Assembly (NCBI GenBank): GCA_017622995.1
Contig: JAGAQA010000035.1
Span: forward strand, 1-64,000
Direction: 5' to 3'
Source of the DNA: Oscillospiraceae bacterium
GTDB lineage: Bacteria > Bacillota > Clostridia > Oscillospirales > Oscillospiraceae
DNA length: 64,000 nucleotides
Made by a program: the position numbers and the translations under genes. The notes under the pieces were generated by a model. That model was not told the origin of the DNA. It did not search any database and saw only the letters and a list, made by a program, of their open reading frames with translations. Shown one piece after another: positions 58,601 through 64,000 of this stretch; within the stretch, counting starts at the first letter, position 1, and the number at the start of each line of letters is the position of its first letter.

Positions 58601-61600
58601 CGGGCGCCCACATTCAGCAGCTTCTGGGCATCTATGAAGTCGGAGGAGAGATGATCGTCCTTCTGGATGCCGTCGGCCGCGATCTGGTAGAAGTCTCCGC
58701 TTCTTTCCAGAACGAGGACACCGGCATAGTCCGGAAGGTAACCGGAAGCATTTTCATCAGAGGAGCCGATGTAGAGGCTGTATCTTCCTCTGTCGGTATA
58801 TCCCGTCAGGTCGGGAGCGGTCTCCAGCTTCACAAACCGCAGGCTGTCGCCGCTGCCCTCCAGGGCATACCACTGGCCGTCCTGCAGGAAGAAGGCGCTT
58901 CCGTCCCCGGCGGTGTAGACACTGTAATCGTCGTGGGTGCTGTCCACCGCGCCGTTCCGGCTGGTGAGGAACGCACCCCGCTTCTGCTGGGTATTGCCCA
59001 CCGTCTGGCTGCCGTGCATATCCCGCAGGACAAGCACATTCTCCATCCGGTCCTCACCGGAAGCCTCGTCACCGGTTTCGTTGAAGATCCGCAGATCCTG
59101 CCATACGTCAATCTCCAGACGGCTCCGGTCCGCTTCCACGTAGTCTGCCGTAAACTTGCCGCCTCCGGTGATGCTGCCGGAACCGGGAAGGGCATAGCCA
59201 TTGGCATCGCTCAGGCTGGTGAATGCCGCCGTGGCGTCTTCCAGATCCAGGGTGCCAAGGGTGATGTCGCCCGCCGTATGCACCTGGACAGCAGCGCTGT
59301 CGGATGCGGTCAAATCGGTAATCTGCGCGGTGCCGTCACTGGTAACGGTGACTGCGGAGCCTGTGAGATCCATGCTTTCGGATTCAAAGGCCGTGGCCAC
59401 ATCTACGGTGACGTTGGCGCTTTCGGTTGCCGTCAGATTTGTGATCTTCCCGGTGCCGTCACTGGTAACGCTGACCGTGGAGCCTGTGACTTCCATGCGT
59501 TCGGATTCAAAGGCCGTGGCCACGTCTACTGTGACGTTGGCGCTTTCGGTTGCCGTCAAATCGGTGATCTTTCCGGTGCCGCCGCCGGTGACGCTGACCT
59601 CGGAACCCGTCACCTTCATGGTTTCGGATTCGAAGTTAGAGTCCACGTCTACGGTAACGCTGGCCTTTTCGGTGGCTGTCAGATTGGTGATCTTTCCGGT
59701 GCCGCCGCCGGTGACGCTGACCGTGGAGCCCGTCACATCCATGGTTTCGGATTCAAAGGCCGTGGCCGCGTTTACGGTGACGCTGGCATTGTCGGATGCG
59801 GTCAGCTCCGTTACCGTTACGCTTCCGCCGGTGCTGGTAAGCTCGGTGGTTCCGCCCGCGGTGTTCAGCTCTTCTACGGTGATGCTTTCGGCCGCCTGAA
59901 GAACCGCCTTGCTGTTGCCGGTGCTGTTCTGGTCATCCACACCCAGATAGGTGAAATACAGTGTTCCGTCGGTGGAAATGTCCGCCAGGCCGCCGTTGAT
60001 GACCCGCAGGCTGCCGCAGGTAATATCCACCTTGTCCGTAGAATCCTGGGCTTTGCCCACCACCTTGTACTCCACACCATCCACGATGATGTTTTCCGGT
60101 GTCAGTGTGGTATCCTGGGTCAACACCAGATAGGTATTTACCGCGATTGTCTCGGCGTTATCGGGGGTCCGGACCTTCACGGTGCCGTTTGCCGCGTCGA
60201 TGATCAGCGGATCGGTGCCGCTGGTGCCAAGGGATGCCTTGTCACCCTGGGCGATGAGGATCACATCGCCGCCGTTGGTCTGGATGTTCTGCAGGGTCTT
60301 GTCGGTATTGCCGTTTACCAGGCTTGCCACAGGGCTGCCCAGCGTAACGGTAACATCCTCGAGGGCGCCTTCCGTCCCAATCTGGCCGATGGCATAGTCT
60401 GTCTTCGTGGTGGTGTTTTCCACGATCTTGACATCCATCTGGGAATCATCCGTTCTGGTGATGACACCGTTGGACTTGGCCAGCACACCGCTCTGGGGCA
60501 TAGCGAAGCAGAGATTGCCGTCATTATCGTGGCTGATGACCAGATAGACCTTACCGCCAAAGGTGACGGTGGTGGTGCCTGCGGCTCTGAGACGGAAGGA
60601 AGAAGTCTCCTGTGCGGCTGCCCAGCAAGGCGTTTCGGCATCCTTGGGCAGATACCAGTAACTGCCTTGAATATCCACACAGATTTCCGGTGTCAGCCGT
60701 TCCAGGAAGACTTTCTCTTTCTCCAGAATCTGGATGGCAGGGACATTGTCGGTGGTGGGTGCAACGGTATAGAGAATTTCGTTGGATTCACCCACGCTCA
60801 GCGGTGTCAGAACGCCGTCCTCGAACAGAGCCAGAAGGTTGCCCATCCGCAGGTACAGCTTGCCGTTATGGCGAATCATACCGTTGATGTCGTACTCCAG
60901 CTCCCGGGCCTGCCCCATGGTGCCAAAGCTTGTGGCAGTGATGTGATCGGAAGTATAATTCGTGCCGTCGAATCTGGACTCGAATACCACACTTCCGTTT
61001 TCCATCACCAGATTCACCGCCAGACCGCTCTTCGTCAGGTAGAGCGTGTCGGTGATGCGGTAGCCGGGGGCCGGGGTTTGGTTCTTCGTGGGAACCAGTA
61101 CGGTCTTGATGGGAACGGGCTGTTCCTTTGCAATGGGGCCGTCAATGGTCAGGGTGGAGCTGCCGCCGGGGTTGCTGCTGCCCGGACGGAGCACCAGAAC
61201 GCCGGATGCCAGGTTCTCATTTGTCACATAGCTCTTGGGAACGAAGGTAGGCGCGCCCTCGCCACCTCTGTAGATGGCGCCGCCTGCAAACTGGGTGCCG
61301 TCTGCATAGGTAAGAATCTCCTTACCGGTAGGTTTATAGAGTTCTTCCTTGGCAGTGCTCAGATCCTCATTTCCATCATAGGTATTGTACTTTGTCTCAC
61401 TGTAATAAAGGCCTTTGCTGCCGCTCTTGTACTGGATTTCATTGTACTTCGTGAACGTATGCGCCGTCTCATCAGAAAGATAGTACAGATACCCATCCTT
61501 GGTGCTGGTGTTATAGAACAGGGGCTTGCCGGGATCCACGACGTTGTTATCGGAACCCAGTTTGACCCCCTCCAGGTTGAACTGGAATTTGTTTCCGGTT

Positions 61601-64000
61601 TCCGCATCCGCCTGGGCATAGACCAGAGCCGCGTAGTCCGTAACAACGATTTCCTTTCCGTTGTTGGTCAGTTCCGTGTCGGTGGTGGTCTGTGCCCCCT
61701 GGTCATCGGTGGTAACCGTTCTCAGATAGTACTTGCCGTCGCTCTTGATCACAATGGTCACGCCGGTGGTGCCGGTGTCCGCAACGTGCGATACAGTTAC
61801 CTCTCCATTTTGTCCGGCTGCGGGTGCTTCCACAGGGGTAACCGTGTAGGTTGTATCACTGCTCTGGAGAATGATCTTGCCGGTTTCATACTGGTATTTC
61901 ACGTCGCTTTCTTCGATCTTTTCATAGATCTTCTGCTCTGTGACCAGACGGACCTTACCATTCTGAACCTCCGCCAGGATGCCGGAAATGCCGTCCAGCT
62001 TGTAGCGGTCGGTGCCTTTGATCTTCGCGCTCTCGTAGAAGACCACTTCCACTTCCGTATCGGCAACCTTGATCTTCAGGGTTTGGCCATCTTTGGTAAC
62101 GGTATACTTGTCATCATACTTTTCAAGCTCCGCCTGGAAGGCAAGCTTCTCTTCCGGCTTGAAATCCTCGCTGGTATAGAGCTCGCCGTCCTCCGGGTTT
62201 TCGAATACGGTGATGGTGCTGCCGTTGACCGTGATCTCATACTTCTTGCCGGTGGCGTAGTACTCCATGGACAGGGACGCGTCGGTGGGCAGAAGCTCAG
62301 TGTAGTCCAGCAGCATTTTGTAGCCGTGCATGGTGATGCTGCCGTACTGATACCGGGGTGTCAGCACATCCTTGGCAAGGAAGTCGATGCCGATAAATTT
62401 CTTCACTTCCCGGTGGGTCCAGGTGTACTCTGCCAGCTTGAAGTTATCGCCGTCGTTGGCAGTAATCTCCTTCGAATTAGACCAGCTTTCGTTGTAGGCC
62501 GTTACGGTGGTTACCACTTCAGATTCTGTCTCGGTGCGGAAGATCCGTGTCCGGAGCTTTGCCAGGAAGGCCTTCTCGTTGGCAGTCAGATTGTTGGTCT
62601 CCGCGCCTGCGGTATAGCCCATGCCCGGAACCTTCACCAGGGGGATCGCATTGCTGCCGTTTACCAGCTTCAGAACGGGTTCGCCATTCCGATATTCCAG
62701 AGTCGCGCCGTAACCGGTTCCGGCGAAGTTGTTGAAGGTAAAGGTCATGTTGGCATTTTGCTTTGCCTTGTGGATATAGTAGGCGGGCTGCTCGGATTCC
62801 TCACTCTTATCGGGGCCGTCCTTTGTCAGGTAAGCGCCGTCATCGTGGGTATTGCCGGTGAGATACCAGAAATAATCCCGGTTGTCGGAATCGTCCTCGA
62901 TCTGCGTGCTCGAACCCAGGGAGAACAGCTCCACGGAATTGGCCCCGGAATCGTAGACCAGAATGTAGTAGGTCTTCCCTTCGGCGTTGTCCAGCTTCCC
63001 GAAGGCAGGCTCCAGACCGGTAAGGTAGTAATAGGTCAGGGAACCGGCCGTATACAGCTTTACGGGTTTAACATCCCATTCAACCACGTCTTTCACATTT
63101 TCGCTGTCGACGCTTCCGGTCAGAACATTCCCGTTGGCGTCCTTGGAGCTGCTCAGACGTACCTTGATGTTGGGGAACAGCACGCCCTGGGCATTGACAA
63201 AATACGCCTGGGCATTCACAACGGAGAACAGCACATCGAAGGAAGCGTTGGCATCCACGTAGAGCTGGCCGGTGGCAAGATCGATGTGAACACCGTTGTT
63301 CAGGCCGATGCTGGTAACCTGGCCCTGATCATTGCGCTGGAAGGTGTAGTCCCCCACCGCCATGGTGGTTTTGCTTTCTTCAATCCGGCTGACGTTGTGG
63401 AACGCGTCCATCCAGAACACCGTTCCGTTGGGCAGCAGATATCTGTACAGCCCGGTGGCGGCATCGTAGCCGTTCAGGTAGCGGTCCAGCAGTTCAAGGC
63501 CGTTGATGGAACTGTCCGCTGTCAGGGCTACGGTCTGGGTCTCATAGCTCAGGGTCCCGGGCACCGGCATGGTAACCATCATGGTATCGGGTTCCATGGT
63601 GATGTCGAGTACGCTGCCCAGTGTCAGCTCCACGCTGCCGGCCTGGGACCGGACCTCTTTCACCAGAACGGGTGCCGCGCTGTTGCCGCTTCCCACGTTT
63701 TTGATGGTCATAACGGCAGGAACCACGTTCAGGAAGATATCTCCCTGGGCGGTGGCGCTGATAACGGCGGAAGCCGCGTTATAGGAGGTCATCCACACGT
63801 TGAGCGGAATTTCCTTTGTTCCGATGCTGGCAGCATGGATGATGTTCAGCTCGTTTGCCCAGATGGGGGCGGTTTTATCCTTGGAATTAAGGATGGACAC
63901 CTCTTTCTCCGCGGTCAGCTTGCCGCCGGTTTCACCGGTCCACTCAATGGTGAGCTTTCCGTTGTACAGCGCCAGCAAGTTCTTGATTTCCACATCGCCC
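52696..64000 (-). CDS. Giant filamentous-haemagglutinin-like adhesin, N-terminus beyond window
   Basis: The frame is open to the right edge and codes for at least 3765 residues (numbered from 63993), so the true start is outside. Most of it is short beta-strand repeats rich in GDV, TxT and DG turns, as in FhaB/LktA-like filamentous adhesins. Residues about 1388-1565 are five 41-residue repeats (ITxLTAT...FESExM.VTGS.VSVT). Two long coiled-coil regions interrupt the beta-solenoid (about 2404-2525 and 3071-3315, the latter Ala/Gln/Glu-rich). More beta-helix follows (GDVTVGSTDATEF, GSVDITTDGSID) and a globular C-terminus from about 3660. There is no LPXTG or membrane tail in the visible C-terminus, so attachment must be by another route. 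Confidence 0.85.
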   Translation of the reverse strand, partial: GDVEIKNLLALYNGKLTIEWTGETGGKLTAEKEVSILNSKDKTAPIWANELNIIHAASIGTKEIPLNVWMTSYNAASAVISATAQGDIFLNVVPAVMTIKNVGSGNSAAPVLVKEVRSQAGSVELTLGSVLDITMEPDTMMVTMPVPGTLSYETQTVALTADSSINGLELLDRYLNGYDAATGLYRYLLPNGTVFWMDAFHNVSRIEESKTTMAVGDYTFQRNDQGQVTSIGLNNGVHIDLATGQLYVDANASFDVLFSVVNAQAYFVNAQGVLFPNIKVRLSSSKDANGNVLTGSVDSENVKDVVEWDVKPVKLYTAGSLTYYYLTGLEPAFGKLDNAEGKTYYILVYDSGANSVELFSLGSSTQIEDDSDNRDYFWYLTGNTHDDGAYLTKDGPDKSEESEQPAYYIHKAKQNANMTFTFNNFAGTGYGATLEYRNGEPVLKLVNGSNAIPLVKVPGMGYTAGAETNNLTANEKAFLAKLRTRIFRTETESEVVTTVTAYNESWSNSKEITANDGDNFKLAEYTWTHREVKKFIGIDFLAKDVLTPRYQYGSITMHGYKMLLDYTELLPTDASLSMEYYATGKKYEITVNGSTITVFENPEDGELYTSEDFKPEEKLAFQAELEKYDDKYTVTKDGQTLKIKVADTEVEVVFYESAKIKGTDRYKLDGISGILAEVQNGKVRLVTEQKIYEKIEESDVKYQYETGKIILQSSDTTYTVTPVEAPAAGQNGEVTVSHVADTGTTGVTIVIKSDGKYYLRTVTTDDQGAQTTTDTELTNNGKEIVVTDYAALVYAQADAETGNKFQFNLEGVKLGSDNNVVDPGKPLFYNTSTKDGYLYYLSDETAHTFTKYNEIQYKSGSKGLYYSETKYNTYDGNEDLSTAKEELYKPTGKEILTYADGTQFAGGAIYRGGEGAPTFVPKSYVTNENLASGVLVLRPGSSNPGGSSTLTIDGPIAKEQPVPIKTVLVPTKNQTPAPGYRITDTLYLTKSGLAVNLVMENGSVVFESRFDGTNYTSDHITATSFGTMGQARELEYDINGMIRHNGKLYLRMGNLLALFEDGVLTPLSVGESNEILYTVAPTTDNVPAIQILEKEKVFLERLTPEICVDIQGSYWYLPKDAETPCWAAAQETSSFRLRAAGTTTVTFGGKVYLVISHDNDGNLCFAMPQSGVLAKSNGVITRTDDSQMDVKIVENTTTKTDYAIGQIGTEGALEDVTVTLGSPVASLVNGNTDKTLQNIQTNGGDVILIAQGDKASLGTSGTDPLIIDAANGTVKVRTPDNAETIAVNTYLVLTQDTTLTPENIIVDGVEYKVVGKAQDSTDKVDITCGSLRVINGGLADISTDGTLYFTYLGVDDQNSTGNSKAVLQAAESITVEELNTAGGTTELTSTGGSVTVTELTASDNASVTVNAATAFESETMDVTGSTVSVTGGGTGKITNLTATEKASVTVDVDSNFESETMKVTGSEVSVTGGGTGKITDLTATESANVTVDVATAFESERMEVTGSTVSVTSDGTGKITNLTATESANVTVDVATAFESESMDLTGSAVTVTSDGTAQITDLTASDSAAVQVHTAGDITLGTLDLEDATAAFTSLSDANGYALPGSGSITGGGKFTADYVEADRSRLEIDVWQDLRIFNETGDEASGEDRMENVLVLRDMHGSQTVGNTQQKRGAFLTSRNGAVDSTHDDYSVYTAGDGSAFFLQDGQWYALEGSGDSLRFVKLETAPDLTGYTDRGRYSLYIGSSDENASGYLPDYAGVLVLERSGDFYQIAADGIQKDDHLSSDFIDAQKLLNVGARNYYDSWFTDNADLTVSALGDIQVRDGLLLTNSTNANLTSNAGGIIVADYFMDTDGDGIGDKLQPSRYLVKNSVAELTALGGDVRTDRVYVETSFAAIDDCTGDVNSKTWYILGSKFPINLDGDVTVVCLDADSASAVPAAQILWSNEDFYIHLLMDGVYEYVQTGVDITSRNGMVHIENMDGDVSSSNTLDLYATASTVDIQAAKGVRIPEMELNTPNDRIKLDDGLTPATGNVYHDRVYKLVDGQYTQMTEAAIPDPAEHAYGTVMNITATDGGFIANNIKVSGALTPQGEVYTAHGISELNVQTGGAIDISYNLSDRTQEHIDQYGQNIADRALTIQDGSKVRLQSEKGGVSVLGHDADVCREDILLAGTSGENAVLQMIADDGLETGSITASSAKLYLRTTGAEADAEDNDIRVDRIVGTDVAAELDSAGSINALTGNSSLLLKLDGDTSLRLAAAGDIGTPEQFAHIDVPCTIVVDKVSGFYADLNLRDSDDNRIYSEIRDYAITQGYLASDADAMVQKLISIREEDYLGHSDLRFYNVLLSEETLGAIRTALNRKDGEALTADDLVNGFALLDDQTRTDVLSSLYNAAVSNGQGLSDIETALTEQEDALRSILAEKQKLAQRMGQEKPLKAEELAQCKARYDSLVEQEKGIRARIQELSKRKADIEDSYRAYAAEDPEMNGLMDQAEALYAQAQQLEADSDQLTAEATALQTALDALLTKLLNHDAFHETSLETGRKAAEVVLNAAKLAGEKVNAAEQAALALAVSCEEQDRKAAAENLNAMASLAAAMGDLALDAYAGTQMLNNIFVDVPARSSQILIGEIEGALYLNNEGDIHVLVDSGRTLTSEFDPNPASHIQVEANPLLVGEILSRRGDVTIENVNGAIDAKKLEDGKANVVADEISLKAQGSIGSAQQPLVTEQRDVTPSKITAPVEDIYRNQNAEETVSGSALPGKGVIGIQLAQRYDELSDETQTVAVTLLMADGTELKTHMALQDLRQLTRQANTTDGCVYNFLTDEKATLAALQVVVRYDWVRYLDPKAGTRTDAESENGSVYLSELTGTMHIGRIQAKDDISITAPDGVYSVLTEEELASGQQNIHTTGGDSQVTVDAGTGGVGESGRPLRVQISGEHPLMTTTSQDGVYVQGTGDLELEFEDTSRHIEIELIGADNPNGIANLTVNDRTVDGSDTLTGYAKSLGSLELHTQADVGTQTDPFEIVTDAAKGGTLILSGDDVNLLQKQGDLLAENVTAKGDLRMDVGGNLLDASDSRLTELLRQYRQQLADTNAQQAVLDELQAQWNAIMNNDMDAKRKQELADARDNAAQAQAKAADAAENKQNAQEALTQANKALSQALASGDKTAIAAAQEAVTKAQQELTEKADALAQANAQNQAAQERLKAAEAIEAKFTALEKAKQNLENAYAGGNPAEIDQARKAYDAAREAAAPYTDYVERAKADVDAAETILKNAFGDDYRTALENAPADVAAKYQPIVELLDNAQKALREAQARLEVLNGDANTPGSIAEAQQRLEEEKAALEALIGQIQKSQQQGDSLAIQVGGDADIHTGGSIAGSTRNPDEDYVSIQVGGELNMEADGTISLISPEEIRIGEAITNGNSLNLISLGDVTVGSTDATEFSAAGDNIAVDLEDNVSLGDVIAEGSVDITTDGSIDQKPGTAIRGEELEIQAGGSVAVDVYVDRIQVTAGEAVDITSGKSDLVIDGIKAGTDVSIDGPGNLVSGGGIDIDSGGNVTIHMGGNIGFVDAELAIRAAGGIIATSVYGLSFIRRIVDTGASEQTEGHGLDKLWDDPDQREYFVRRADGTLEKYLRPGTGLEVFGRDLKDAFLWVGTEQLRKDQFGDAQKLTRLTIRVPGKTLFDYCVAIDHIVERILSDGVRIPVIERDTAGRYAGRLLIYRYHVGSAYNGCRYTVTVEEDGAVREMTGVVANGYVIFTAQSTASSITVDLVSEL
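59300..59830. repeat. 123-bp tandem repeats in the giant adhesin gene
   Basis: The marker TTCGGATTC recurs at about 59377, 59500, 59623 and 59746, exactly 123 bp apart, with diverged flanking units on both sides. This gives the 41-residue protein repeat and a site for copy-number variation by recombination. Confidence 0.9.

Overview
The window looks like a chromosome segment of a gut-type Clostridia bacterium (Bacillota), probably of the Oscillospiraceae/Ruminococcaceae kind. The evidence is GC-rich coding sequence with strong AGGAGG ribosome sites, sigma-A promoters with 17-bp spacers, a SipW-type signal peptidase with TasA-like substrates, LPXTG surface proteins, a GntR/LacI hybrid AraR, type III glutamine synthetase, an ANTAR regulator next to glnA, a FeoA-FeoB fusion and dispersed palindromic repeats. 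The genus is inference; no rRNA or marker comparison was possible.

Layout. (1) 1-4030: leftward operon of sipW, three proteins with SipW-type signal peptides and a Cys-rich repeat protein, then a small serine recombinase. Between sipW and the recombinase lies a 151-bp segment bounded by inverted repeats and carrying a promoter that points away from sipW: a candidate phase-variation switch. (2) 4103-13201: L-arabinose locus (araA, FGGY kinase, small membrane protein, ABC permease, ATPase and binding protein) divergent from araR; no araD is present. (3) 13243-13878: TRIC-type channel. (4) 13966-26106: nitrogen assimilation: glnN, asnB, gltB, gltD leftward, and glnA plus an ANTAR antiterminator rightward. 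Leaders of glnN, glnA and asnB each hold a hairpin with a six-base loop (A1, G4, consensus AARGAW) next to or overlapping a terminator, which points to an ANTAR-controlled attenuation regulon. (5) 26214-32734: pyrG, a candidate small RNA, a hybrid sensor kinase that lost its kinase core, a palindromic element, a DUF2238-like membrane protein with cdsA, tRNA-Gly(CCC) with a duplicated 3' end, and rubrerythrin. (6) 32789-42641: Na/Pi cotransporter, feoAB with a Cys-rich accessory protein, and the purine set purC-purA-purB-guaA behind a compact attenuator-like leader.

(7) 42650-50870 is an accessory island: AT-rich repeats, a TnsC-like remnant, a type I signal peptidase, a 2067-residue LPXTG adhesin with fifteen His-x-His-x3-Cys motifs, a headless sortase remnant and an AAA ATPase remnant. 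(8) 50969-64000: a membrane-anchored TPR protein, a cluster of perfect palindromes, and the 3' part of a giant filamentous adhesin gene (at least 3765 residues) that runs off the right edge.

Three themes stand out: cell-surface display (SipW/TasA, LPXTG adhesin, giant adhesin), glutamine-centred metabolism (glnA, glnN, GOGAT, asnB, pyrG, guaA all make or use glutamine), and RNA-level control by leader attenuators.
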